Assembly: GCA_018296165.2 (NCBI GenBank)
Contig: JACKQL020000002.1
Span: 1,178,001-1,242,000 of the forward strand
DNA from: Termitomyces sp. T153
Lineage: Eukaryota; Basidiomycota; Agaricomycetes; Agaricales; Lyophyllaceae
Direction: 5' to 3'
Length of the DNA stretch: 64,000 bases
Positions 33,090 to 44,797 of the stretch are shown here, one piece after another. The position numbers were made by a program, and so were the translations under genes. The notes beneath the pieces are model-generated. The model was not told the DNA's origin and ran no database searches. It saw nothing but the letters and a program-made list of their open reading frames with translations. Position 1 is the first letter of the stretch, and each line of letters begins with the position of its first letter.

Positions 33090-34110
33090 GCAGCACTGAA
33101 TCATCTAGTTCACAAAGAATGTAAGTGCCACCATGGTTACAAGAGAGATCACCACCAGGAGGCCCAAGTATTGAGGCATTATCTTTTTCTTATGGGCTAC
33201 CTCAATTCTAGTGTTTCTCATCAATATGAGGTCACCAGTTTGAAAGTTGTAGTCATGAAATGCAGCAGCATGTTCTGCTTCAAAATGAATGGTGGCCAAG
33301 CAACAGGCACTAAGAACCCTTGTCATGGAGTCACTTGAGGTTCTCTTGGTGGCATTAAAGATTGATTGCTTGGTGGGCCATGAAGTCAGTAGATAATAGG
33401 AAAGAGTTTGGCAGCAGTTGCAAATATGTCACTTCAACTATGTCAGCTGGCAGAAGGGGGTGGGTACTAGTCATTGTGTAGTAAGGGGAACAACCCATTT
33501 GCTTGCAAACTGTAATATGTTCTGACCAAAACACAGAGTAAGTAGCTGTACTCCACCTAGACTGATCACCATCAACAGCTTTGAAGAGGGCTTGGCAAAC
33601 ATCAAAATGAGGTTGCTCAACAATACCATTAGCATGCTTGTTGTAACCTGAGACCTGAATATGGTGCAAGTTGTACTTCTTTGCTAAGTAGATGTTGGCC
33701 TTCAAGATTGGAGCTCTATTGTCAGTAGCAATTTTGCTAAGGGCTCCCCAGTGACAGATGACATCCTCATATAACTACTTGGCAATGGCTTCACTGTTCT
33801 GTCTAGCAAGCATGTGGAATTCAGGGTAGTGGGTTAGCAAACAATGTCCTTGTATAATATACTTGAACCTATTAGAGGGTGGCATGAACATGGTGTCAAT
33901 GTATATCTTGCTGAACAAGGGTGCAGGTGTAGCAACAGTTGTCAGAATAAGCACTTTGGTCATCTGGTGTATCTGGCAGATATGGCAAGTACAAATGTAC
34001 CAAACAAGGTCAGCACTAACTTGAGGCCACCAAAAGCATTCTAGCAGTGCTAAGCAGGTAGCAAAAAGACCTCTATGGCCCAAGTCATGATGCATGGCTT
34101 TTAAAGCACA
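33090..34110 (-). pseudogene. LTR-D Gypsy integrase
   Basis: The minus-strand blocks in order are a zinc H2C2 region (HHDLGHRGLFAT... CHICQIHQMTKV), the core start IDTMFMPPSNRFKYI, the core end HHIQVSGYNKHANGIVE and KAVDGDQSRWSTATYSVFW, then the C-terminal HFEAEHAAAFHDYNF, GDLILMRNT and PQYLGLLVVIS. It is spread over at least three frames with frameshifts near 33770 and 33340, so it is inactive. Confidence 0.8.
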
Positions 34111-34559
34111 TAAGCAACAGTTGGTAGGGACAAAAAGTTTGTGGGTGCCATCTCTGTTTTGTCACCAAATTTTTCCACTAGTGGTAAAGAACATTGATGC
34201 ATAGCAAATGAAGGTGGCATAAGCAGCATTGCTAAGGCCTTCAGGTCTGATGAGGCCATTAAGCCATTTTTCAACCATGAGCATATATGTGTTGCTAGCA
34301 ATAGCCTTGGCACTATGAGGTACATTACTATAGGTAGTGGTGCCATCATCACATAGAGGTAGGTTATCATCACTGGTTGTTAGTTGTGGAGCTGGGGTAT
34401 CGTGTCATTGCTAATGAATATCACTAAGCACTGAAGAAGCTGGAACTTGTGGAGAGAAGGAAAAGTGGGGGCAAAGAAAGTTGAACTTGGTGAATGAAGC
34501 CATGTAAGTAGTTGATCCAGTCTTTATACACAGAATTGTTGCTATCATCTGGGGTAGGG

Positions 34560-34900
34560 TTGCTAGGCTAGAGCAGGCACTGCAAAAGATCATCAGAGCC
34601 ATGGAAGGTACCTTTGACATGGACAAGCTCAAAATGGAACATCAAAATTGCCATGATCCAGCAATTCATGCTAGCAGAAAGCTGAATGTTAGGGTTTTGT
34701 AGCATACCCTTGATATAGCAAGCATTGACTTCAATGATGAGATTCCTAATACCAATGAGATACATTTGTAAAGCTTGAAGCACATGGTAAAGGCCATAGA
34801 GTTCCAACTTGGGCTGACTGAATCTAGATTCCCTGTTGTTAAGAGTGATGGCCCAAAGTTGTTGTAGCAATGTTCTTTGTAGTTGTCACTAGTGCACTAA
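34560..34900 (-). pseudogene. LTR-D Gypsy RNase H
   Basis: The frame holds RESRFSQPKLELYGL, IEVNACYIKGML, NCWIMAILMFHFELVHVKG and GSDDLLQ, which is the RNase H order of this Gypsy lineage. The catalytic Asp of the V-D-A-x-Y block is Asn (VNACY), a G-to-A type change. A decayed connection follows at 34101-34560. Confidence 0.75.
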
Positions 34901-34999
34901 TAGAGGTAGTAGCCAATGGCAATATATGATGTATCCACTGCTAAGATGACAGGGTTAGGTGATTCATAATCAATGGGAATGAGGGGCTTAGCATCTTGT

Positions 35000-35770
35000 A
35001 AGGCTTTAATGAGGTCTCACTTTTGAAGGGCACACCAATACAAGTGAGTTTTGTTGTTAAGTTGTTAGCATGGTAAGCAAAATTCTTGACAAAAATCCTG
35101 AGGACTCCAACTGTACCCAGAAAGGCTCAAACTTCTGATAGTGACTTGCAAGGACCCCAACACTTGAGTAGAGCTAGGCAACTTTCATCTGGAATATCAC
35201 CACTAGGCATGAAAATATGTCCAAGGATCTTGAAGGTCAGGGCACATAAAACAAGTTTGTGACCAGAAAGCATACCACCACAATACTTCATTTGCTGGAG
35301 AATTTGGTTAAAAAGTTCAAAGAACTCTCATAGCACTAAACAAATTTGTGGGTAAGCAGAGTGCTTAGTGGGAACACTATTCATGATTTTCCAGTCTTTA
35401 GGACCCTTGGCACCAATGTCATCAATAAAGCTGAATACATGGTGGGAAATCTCTGGCTGCAGTATGAAGATAATGTCATCCTGGAAAATTGGCACAGAGT
35501 TGGTCCAACCCATTGGCAAGATCACTAAGCAAAGTGTGCCAAAAGGAGTCTGAAATGTCATTAAGTCTAGCAAGGCAGAGTCAATTAGTTGCTTGTCATA
35601 TCCAACATAAAGATCTAGTGTAGCACCACATATGCATCCAGCAAAAGATTCAGCAACATGATCTGGCAAAGGTGAAACTCCAGAGTGGCAAATAGTGACA
35701 TGGTTGAGCAGCTCTAGACTGTGTACAATCCTGAACTTACCATTCTTCTTGAGAACACAGAACTAATGTG
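35000..35770 (-). pseudogene. LTR-D Gypsy reverse transcriptase
   Basis: The readable core is PDHVAESFAGCICGATLDLY, VGYDKQLID, FQTPFGTLCLVILPMGWTNS and FQDDIIFILQPEI, with the catalytic F-I-D-D box intact (SFIDDIG). Stops and frameshifts occur before and after. The LPMGWTNS block marks the Agaricomycete Gypsy lineage I know from memory. Confidence 0.8.
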
Positions 35771-36259
35771 ATCAATAAGCAGAGTTGGAGGGTTCATAAA
35801 TGCCAGCCTTGATCTTGTTGTGAATGATTTCACAGACTTCCTTTTCTAGTCCTGGGGGAATGCAACAATTGTGCTGAACCCAGGGTACATGGGGTATTGT
35901 CAGTATGTATACCAGTAAAAAGAAGTTGGGGTGCAAGCTTCCTTATTTGGAGTCTCCCCAAGTGAAAGCCTTTTCTTGCTTGGCAACCAGGTCAACAAGC
36001 ACTCTGAGTTTGTTGCTAGTAAGAAAACCAGTGTCATGGTCTTTAACAAGTTTTGCTTATTGCTTGCTAGGGAATTGCTGCATTGGAACAAATAGCAGTG
36101 GGTTTGGGTCAAGTGGCAGCATAGTCACTAAGGGATTGCCAATGATGTGTTGTTCAATTCTGAAGTCTTTGCTAATATGGCCAGCAATGGGTTTGGTCTT
36201 CATGGTGACAGGTTTGTATTTCTTCTTTCCCTGGACTCCTCTTTTCTTTTAGGTGGTTC

Positions 36260-37240
36260 ATTAGCAACAAACTGGGCAGAAAAAAGGATGTTAACATATG
36301 TGGGGGTAGTGTCTGTGTTGCTTGTATCAAGGGAAAGCATCTGTCCAAGAATCAAAGGAATAGGAGAATCAGTAAACACAAGATATGAGTGAGGGGGTAT
36401 AGAGAATTTGGATAGATCACAAGTAGTAGCATAGAGATAAGCTAAAGCAGGGTCTGTCTGTGTGCAAGAAGAATCTGTAAGCAAAACATCTTTGTCCAAT
36501 TCACAAAAAGCTATACAAGTTGCTAGACCAGTTGAATGGTCATAGCTGATAACAACTGCTATGTCACTACTGTCATCATCAATGTCTTTGGTGATGAAAG
36601 CAGCAGGGTGGTTTGTTTTTGTAGAAAACATTTTGGCAATTGTTTCTTTTTGATTTACTGCATGGAAAAGTGGGTATTGTTCACTGCATGCCAGTGTTGG
36701 GATCAGTGATAGTGATTGTGGTCTCAATGTTGCTAAGAGTGTTGACCATGCTTCTGGTTAAAATATCAAAGGGCCAACCAAGTAGAATGTTATAGGTGGA
36801 GGACCATAAAACATAAATGTGTAGATATACCATAATGTTTCCAATTGTGCAAAGGATGTTGTGAGCCAATCCTAGTGATCAATCCAAAGTTCCATTGGTG
36901 CTCTGCATGTTCAACACAAGACTGAGGTTGTAAGAAAGGCCAAAGTCACTAGCAATTTCAACAGACATGGAGATAATCTGGGAACCACTGTCAGTAATGC
37001 ATTCAATTTCTTTGTGGTTATCAATTAGCATCATAATAGACCAAAGTGACTGAGAATCCTTAGCAACAGTGAGCACCACAGGCTTTTCTTCAGGAGGTAA
37101 CAAATCTGTGTAGGCCTCAACAGGGTCAACTGATGCAACTTGGGCCTGGTCTGCGGTGAGCCCATCAATGGTGGTGACATTAGATTCTAGCAAAAACTGG
37201 GGTTCATTCATAGCAAATGTTGGCAAAGCTTCTTCAAAAA
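36260..37240 (-). pseudogene. LTR-D Gypsy aspartic protease and following linker
   Basis: Retropepsin start ECITDSGSQIISM has the catalytic D-S-G at 36984-36992, then GLSYNLSLVLNMQSTNGT. The flap-side block LHIYVLWSSTYNILLGWPFD and TITITDPNTG lie in the next frame (36681-36869). The acidic linker 36200-36727 leads to RT. The Arg in the LLGRPFD block has become Trp, as expected from a CpG transition. Confidence 0.75.
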
Positions 37241-37419
37241 TGTTGCTGAGGTCCTTTACATTGTTGGTGCTTGTTCCTATGAGTCACTTGGGCATAATGG
37301 CTGTCCTAAACTGGTTTCTGATATCCTGTGATACTGAGCAAAGTTTGCCAACTGAGACTGTAACCTTAGTGCTTAAAACCCTTTCAAATACTGCTTTAGA
37401 TTGCTCAATGTTGTAGATG

Positions 37420-38150
37420 GGTGGCATAGTTCAATATGCACCATTGTTGGCCCTGTCAGGAGCAGCAGAAGTTTTGATTAGTGGGAGGAGTGTAGCGACC
37501 TGGGATGCCAGAAAATGGGTGGACTGGAGGCTGAGTAACAGGTTCCTTAGTGACTGGGGGATTTTTGTTAGTGACAGTTTGGTCAGTTGCTTTATCTTTG
37601 TCTGCAGGCTTAGTGACAGGAGTTGGTACAGAGTCAGAAGAGGAAGTAGTCACCAGGGTGTTGCTAGCCAATGGTGTTGTCTTGAGGGTATTGTTTGCCA
37701 GTTGATATGCTGCACAGAGGACTTGTACACTATCAAACATTCTGCCTGGTTGTCATAGTGCAAATAGTTCTCATTCCAAGGCTCCAATGTGTCCTTCCTT
37801 GCTTAGCACCAGTCCCAACAGCAATGTCCTGTTGCATCACCTCATGAATCAGTGACTGCTGCATAGCCATTTGCTCTGGGTCTGGATTAACATTAGATGA
37901 GAGTCTGCCTGTTACAATTTGCCCTGGGTTAAGACAATGCCATTCCTTGATGCATTTCATATAAATTTGCTTGCTGAAATAGTTTGGAATAGTTTGGAAT
38001 CATAGTGCCAGATGGTAAAATAATCTTTCCTTCAGTGTTTTGATGGATTTTGCCTTGTTGAGTTTGCCTTGTTGGATCATATGTTCCACTATATTATGAC
38101 TAGTTATGCCACAGAAGTGGCAAGTGCTGTTGTTAAACTATTGACAGGGC
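37420..38150 (-). pseudogene. LTR-D gag-protease linker with decayed zinc knuckle
   Basis: A knuckle-like C-H-F-C-G-x3-H (about 38095-38130) is followed by a basic stretch and EWHCLNPGQIV, then a Ser/Thr/Pro-rich segment (37456-37740). The fourth knuckle ligand Cys is not seen. This is the start of the preserved part of copy 2; its gag proper and 5' LTR are lost at a junction near 38155-38165 with another Gypsy. Confidence 0.6.
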
Positions 38151-38165
38151 TGAGCATCTGAAGTC

Positions 38166-39030
38166 CTCAATTTGTAGCCAAATTCACTCAAGAGCTGTGC
38201 CACCTACTCAGGATGAAGCTCCACATGACTATGGTCTACCATCCTCCATTGTACAGACAGGCAGAACAGTTCAAACAAGAGCTGGAACAAGACTTTTGCC
38301 TGTTTTGTAAAAAGGCACAGGATGATTGGGATACACTCCTGCCAGACACTGATATCCAATACAACAACCACATTCACTTGTCTACCCAGATGACTATCTT
38401 CCTGGACACTGAACATCACCTTCAGATGGGATTCAAACTCTAAGCACAATCCATGAAGAACAATCCCATAAATGAGTTTGTGGATAGGATGGAGAAAGAA
38501 TGACATGGCATGAATGAAGAACAATCCCATAAATGAGTTTGTGGATAGGATGGAGAAAGAATGACATGGCATGATACTATGACCAACAATGGACTCCAGC
38601 CCTTGCATACAAGCCCAGAGACCATGTCTACCCAGACAGTTCAGACATAAAGAAGACAAGACCATCCCAGAAGCTATTGCACTAGCACCTGTGCCTCTTG
38701 TGATGGAAAGGCAGGGAGGGCCATCAGCTTACCAGCTGAAACTTCTAGTGGGCCTGTGTCAGCTACATCATGTCTTCAATGTCTTCAAGCTGTTCCTAGC
38801 TCTGGAAGATCTAACTCTAGGACATCAACCTTAGCTGCCATGACTGCCAATCCTGGTTAACAACAAGGTAGAGGGATCTCTTGGCAGCAGGATGTTCCAG
38901 AGCAAGGTGCAGTTCAAGGTGAAGTGAAAAGAGTATACATTGAGGACATCTCTTGGTAACTGCAGGGAAACATATGTGCACCAGTGCTGGTCTAAGATTT
39001 CTACTGCAGGCAGCCCAACACATCTGGGGC
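38166..39030 (+). pseudogene. LTR-C Gypsy integrase C-half and chromodomain
   Basis: The frame reads FVAKFTQELCHLL, then MKLHMTMVYHPP, a QELEQDF block, DDWDTLLPDTDIQYNN, and after frameshifts SAYQLKLL, HHVFNVFKLFLALEDL and a decayed chromodomain (SRMFQSKVQFKVK). A 61-bp tandem duplication breaks it. It sits directly before the polypurine tract and the LTR-C 3' LTR. Confidence 0.75.
38453..38574 (+). repeat. 61-bp tandem duplication in integrase relic
   Basis: Two identical 61-bp units start at 38453 and 38514 (each begins atgaagaacaatcccataaa). 61 is not a multiple of three, so it shifts the frame. Confidence 0.95.
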
Positions 39031-39112
39031 ATTAGCCAACCAAGCAATCCATAATCTATGATCTCTTCTACCTAGTGTGTTGAGACACTTCATGCTAGAG
39101 GGGGGTGGTGTT

Positions 39113-39458
39113 TGTCAGGGGACTATCTATTTTGGACCCCAAACTTGTTTTCCTTATTCTCAGCCTGTCTTGAATCCCCATCCTCCCATATTTTGGACAC
39201 TATCTTTTCAACCAAGAGCAATCCAACAATACTAGTCTAATACCATGATGTGGCCAGAGGCTGGAGATCAAGGCTGTTTACAATGAATTTCCATTTTTGG
39301 ATTAGACTCCAGATTCAGATGTTGTAGAGTGTTTTTGTTAGAAGTGCTGGAGTGAATTTTCCAAAACATGGCATAGGGAATTCTTAAACTTGTTCTCTTT
39401 GGATCTCCCCTCTGCCAGTTGTGTCATTGAGCCACAGCTTCCAGTGGTTGCTCTTACA
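39113..39458 (+). mobile_element. LTR-C 3' LTR
   Basis: It starts TGTCAGGGGACT and ends TTGCTCTTACA. The left neighbour is a purine tract (agaggggggtggtgt). The terminal blocks match the minus-oriented LTRs at 54494-54828 and 60695-61061, although the middle is diverged. Confidence 0.65.
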
Positions 39459-41369
39459 GTTCTACTATATTAGGTTCTATGGTAGGTATGTAGCAATGGT
39501 CATCACCATCAAACATGGAGCTCACAAGGCTAGAGTCTCCAAAACTGTTGTTCATAATAGAAACTGACATTTCCACTGGCTCAAGGCTTGTTAGCATCCA
39601 CAATCATATCAGTGGGCATCATGGTGTGGCTAGGACTTGTGAGTGTTCTGACATACAATCCCAGTGCTGTTCAATTGGATACAGGTGTGACTTTGAGTAT
39701 TCTGGAACAAGGTATGGTCTGTGCCTTGTAGCTCTTCCTAAGACCCAGATCCAACCTCACTTTGTTTGGTTAGGTCTTTATAGTGTTGTCCATGAGAGAG
39801 TTATTCCAATGCAGAGGACTTGTGTAAGTCCTGTATTGGAAAAGTACTACTGTATGATAGGAAATACATCTCTTTTATATGTATATCTGGTTATAAAAGA
39901 ACCTGAGTAGTGGTAGATAGGAAAGAGAATATCATATAAGATGATAAAAGTCAGTGACAATAAGAAATTGGTCACTGTTGTCACAGATGCATCAATGATG
40001 TTTTCACTGCACCTGGCTCAGCCCAATATACAGAATTCATTTCAGGTATGCTGTCAAACACAGAAATTGGTTACTTTGAGTAATCTATCCATCCGAAGAC
40101 CCAATATGGTTATCCTCCACACATTAGAAATAATCAACATGTCCATGCCAGCAATGTGTAATTGACTGGGCTCTCTGGCCTTTTTGAACTTAGTAGCACA
40201 GCCACCCCCTAGCCTTTGTCCTTACTACTATGTGTAGTCACCTTTTCCACTATAGAATTGAGACATATGCACTTGGGACTGGGGACTGAGGCTCACTCAC
40301 AACCAACTTTTACATTTTTTTGCATATCCAGCCTCAGTGGCTCTCCACTGAGGCTATAGTGGAGAACTGGCTGTTTCCCCATGTCTTTGTTTTCCTTTTA
40401 AGAGGGTTTTGGGCTGGATGTGTTTGAGGATGAGAGGTGGATGTCATCAGGAGACATTGGGTCATATCTTGGGAAGGAGTGCTTGGTTTGCCTCATTTCT
40501 TTTTGCACCTTCCTTCCCTCATTTCTAGGACCATTCTAATGCCAAGATTGCCTCCATACACCCATCCCTTCATGCTCAATGCTCAATGTTATGCTCAATC
40601 ACTGATTTACCAATATCTCATGATCCACTGAATCGTTTCCCTTGATTCTAGCACTGTTGGACTTGCCTCAACATGCAATAGTCACCTTTTCCACTATATA
40701 ATTGGGTCATACACACTTGAGCTGAGGACTGAGGCTCATCTGTAACCAAGGGTTACACAATATCTTATGTGTGTCTGTTGGGCACTTGACATCATGAGGC
40801 TTGATGCACTGGGGGTGGTACTTGTTAACTCACAGCTGAATGTACATGCTTGTCAAATGCTCCTTCAGCCCATGCTGATACTTGTCTTTGTATCAGATCT
40901 CCCATCCATGACAAAGAAAGCTACACCCATGGCATGTCATTGGCAGTAGTGTCTGTCTGTTGTTGCATGAAAGCTCAAAAAACATTGATCATAGTTCCTG
41001 CTATCTTTGTCCTATCCTCAACCAGTGCAGCTACATCTTTGTAGTTAAATCCAATGTTTCAAATTCTGCAGAATCCATTTTGTGAGAGGGCATCAATGCT
41101 CTCTTTTATGAGTTGAAATGACATATTTTTCTTGCAAAGCCAGTGTCAGTGATGAGCATGGAGTTGTATATCTTGAAAAGTTTGGATTGGGGCTCATAGG
41201 GGATGATCTCCTACTATCTGGTAACAAGTAAACTACATCAGTGAGCCACACCATATGGGCATGGAATATAGTATCCCTTGGACAAAGATTTCAAAAAATT
41301 TCTGCTCTGCAGCCTAAAATACACATTTTTGGAGGCCCTATTATATGCTATTTTCTGGACAAGCATATA
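39459..41369. other. No gene recognised; holds a direct-repeat pair
   Basis: There is no ORF with a recognisable domain. Two about 78-bp direct repeats lie at 40235-40313 and 40679-40756 (both carry gtcaccttttccactata and gaggctca). The last two bases are the TA target of the Tigger element. Confidence 0.35.
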
Positions 41370-41603
41370 CAGTCAAACCTCCCAAAACCCATGGCCCCTC
41401 CATGGAAGCCAAAAAGTATGGATTATCAAGGGGTATGAGCTAGGTGAGGGGTTGTTGTAGGGGCACTTTTGAGGCTTATAATAGTCAATATTTGGATTAA
41501 TAGTTATACATAGCTATCTAAACATCTTTGGGAGTGAAAAATTCAGCAAGGGTGGTAGGTCAAAGGGACTGAAATTCCTCAAGGCATGTTTGGCATCCAA
41601 AAT

Positions 41604-44600
41604 TCACAAGAATTCCTTCCAACTTCCATGCATATGGCTGGTCAACATTGGATATATAAGTGTGAGGGGTGTCAAAGCTGCACTGAGTGCTTCTTGACAT
41701 GATGGCTTCTCACTGATGGCTTCATTGTCATCATCTAAGATGTCACCTCTGTTCTTCTCCCTATTTTGTTCCACTTCATGATGCTTGACAACTGCCACAT
41801 ATATATCCTTCTTGATTTCCTCCTCAGTTTCATTGTCACACATCTTGTCCTCATTGACAGGATTAAGCAATTCATTGATGGCTATTTGGTTACTGTGCTG
41901 CAGGACACCAAGGTTCTCAAGGTGAGAGAAAGCTCAATCAACCTCAGCATTGGCTGTATCTGTCATGACCCATTCCCTGAAGCCCCGTACACCACCTGAC
42001 AAACCCCTGCTCCTCCGGAACCCCCCCAACACTTTGTCGAACTTCCCCAGCACTCTGCGCCAACTCCGGCTAACTCTGACACATTCTTGGCTAACTCTGA
42101 CGGCCCCCTGGCCAACTCTGACGTCTTCCCCGCAGCCGCCAGCACTTCCCCTGGACTTCCTGAGCCTCTGGGACCACTCCCCACCATGCCTGATCCCATT
42201 ACACGTCATCAACTTGACACCCTGGCTCCCCTGACTTACCCTGGGGTATCATGACAACCTCGGAACAGACCACGTCGCAATTTATCCCATCAACATATCA
42301 ACACGGCCCACCCTCTGGTCATAACTGACACCCGTCGACTCCGTCGAGCTCCGCCAAGCCCTGCCACCACAGCTGACATCCCCAGAGCTCTTCAGTAGTC
42401 AGTATATAAGACATGGAGTAGCTCCTCGTACTCTAGTCTTGAGATTACCTACCTTACCTGATGTGTTTCTGATTGTTTCTTCTCATGTTTGTGTTCCATG
42501 TCTTGTTTTCCTTATTCTCAGTCTCCCGGTCTTATCTCATCTCTATTCTGTTATCTTTTTATTATCATTCCATGTCTCTGCCTGAATCTATTCTTGTTCT
42601 CCTCTCATCTTTGTCTCATTTCATTCGACTCCATCTCATCTCATTTGATTCTGTCTATTGTGTCCAAGCCCTCTCAACCATAACGTCCTCATGAACTCCA
42701 CAGTTACAATTATGAACCTCTGACACTTGTTACCAACCCCGGACCCTGCTATACACTTGGCTCCAAACCCCATCAATCCCTGTTGATCCCCCATCAGAAC
42801 CCTGGCTCTGCTCCTGTCATCTGTGTAGCCTCCATCTCCTCTGCACCCACAATACTCACACACAGGCTTACACCTGAACCCCACCAAGCCCATCCCCCTT
42901 CCCCGCAACTTGTCCTCTACTCCTCCGGACCTCCCCGGACTTGCTCGGATCATTTTCCCCTGGCTATCCTCACAAGTCCCCAGTGTTTAGAACACCTCCG
43001 AGTGCCTGGTTGTCAGTGCAGGGAGTCACATCCGCCTAGTAAGGACTTGCCCGGTGTAGCTGAGCCCCCATGGTCAGCAGAACCTGACAGTATCAATTGA
43101 CAAAGAGATGAGATTGGGACTGATGGAGTGACAGCAGGCTCTGAGTCAGTAGAAGATGGATTAAGAAGTGCATTGGGCAGGATACCAGACTTTTTCCAAC
43201 AGTTCCAAATAGTTGTTGTGTCCACCTCCTTCCATGCTGAATCAGCCATACACAAGGCCTCAAGAATGTCAAGATCATATATTTTAGCAGGGGGGATGTC
43301 ACTGTTATAGCAATCAATCACACAATTGACAAAGCAGGCACAATAATGAGCTTTATAACAGCAAATAATACTGGTATCAGCTGGCTGAACATGAGCTGTG
43401 AGATTTGGGACAAAGTTTTCAACACAAATGTTTGTAAGGCCTTCAGGAGCAATGTGACCACTGAAATTATCTTGCAACAGAAGGATATGGTGCCCCTTGC
43501 ACTGCAATATGGCATCCCAATCACAGATCCATTCCTGATAAAGCACTGTTGTCATCCAGGCTTTTGTGTTACTCCTCCAGTAAAAGCCAAGTTGAGCTCT
43601 GGTCTTTTGTTGGAAGGCTCATGAATGTTCAGCCTTCCCAATAATTAGCGGTGGCAGTTTCTTGGTCCCAGAAGCATTCATTGTGAATGCAAAAGTCAAC
43701 TGTTTCTTGTTGCCTTTTACACCAGACATCTGTTTTGTCATGAGGCCATGGTCAGGTGGCATTCTGTGTTGAATATGTGAGTACATTTCATCCAATTTCA
43801 AAACTGCACTTATGCCCAAAAGAGTCCAGTCTTGTCCATATTGAAAATGTCTTTGAGTCAGTACTGATGCCTGGCAATCAGCTCTTGAACATGTTTACAC
43901 TTGCAATCAACATCTTGAGTATCTGCAGAACCTGCCTCTCCATAATGCTTAAAGCTTATTAAACCACATTGCTTCTTAAAGTGATCCAACCATCCTTCAC
44001 TACAGGTAACTCTCTCATCAGTTGGCACACCCACAAGATCTGCAAAGCATTCCCATTTCTTCCTGAGAATTTCACCATGGAGTTCAATTCCATCCAACAT
44101 GGCCTAAACCCATGATTCAAGCATCTCATTAACTTCTGGGTGCTCTGTAAGCTTTTCTTGCTTTGCATTACCAGTCTGTACTCTTGCCAATGCCTCAGCA
44201 TATTGAGCCCAATACTTCTCCTCATTTTTGAGCCAGTCTGATATCAATGGTTGCTTCAAGCAAAGATTAGGATATGTTTGATTCCAATGTGCCACTGTTT
44301 TGCTTTGACTGGATCTGTTTGCATGGTGCCAATCAAGAATCTTGACCCTCTGCCTCAGAGTTGCACTCTCCTTCTTTGTGAAGACAGGTTCTTTCTTATT
44401 CCTCTCTTCATGTGGTTTTGTATTGCAATTTTAAGGCTCTGTCATTTTTAATGAAAAGGTTAATTCTCAAATTGACAGTACACTTACTATGCTTCTTCTT
44501 CATGCCAATAGCTGCTTTCAAACCTCCTCCAAGCTCTGTCAGTTGCTCTACCATACACCTCTGATGTAAATTCAATTGGGCCAGCCCACATTCATAGTCC

Positions 44601-44797
44601 GAAGCCTTATCAAGGAGTTCTATAATGACTGTTTCTTCTTCAATCAGGTTAGCATCATTGTCTAACTATGTTTCATCAGCATCCGAAATCTTTTCTTTCC
44701 TTGAAAGTTGTGAAAGAAGGTCTTGCTTACGAGTTGCTATCTCTGATTTGAGATGGGAAATACCTGTCTTGAGGATTTCGAGAGGGCTTTTGGGCAT
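41604..44797 (-). pseudogene. Tigger-type transposase, broken and interrupted
   Basis: It starts at ATG 44797 (MPKSPLEILKTG, a coiled-coil N-terminus). A likely intron at 44475-44420 is followed by a helix-turn-helix region (ILDWHHANR, then WLKNEEKYWAQYAEAL) and a CENP-B-type domain (EILRKKWECFADLVGVP, SEGWLDHFKKQCGL). The DDE core follows: NMDKTGLFW (first Asp), LLLQDNFSGH (second Asp), NLTAHVQPADTSII, and EVDTTTIWNCWKKSGILP. The frame is cut at 43095 by an LTR-A and resumes at 41955 with an acidic tail (LLNPVNEDKM, EEEIKKDIYVAVV). Stops such as CGA-to-TGA and TGG-to-TAG make it inactive. Confidence 0.85.
41961..43089 (+). mobile_element. LTR-A solo LTR, young, TSD GTATC
   Basis: It begins TGTCATGACCC and ends CCTGACA, and is flanked by perfect GTATC duplications (41956-41960 and 43090-43094). 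It is 1129 bp with a TATATAAG box at 42403-42410. It is CpG-rich, like the copy at 2500-3672, and holds a single minisatellite unit. It interrupts the Tigger transposase. Confidence 0.92.

Noticed and set aside
41934..42212. Gly/Arg-rich and Pro-rich ORFs in both strands
   Set aside because: They lie wholly in the CpG-rich U3 part of the solo LTR at 41961-43089 and cross its boundary with the Tigger element.
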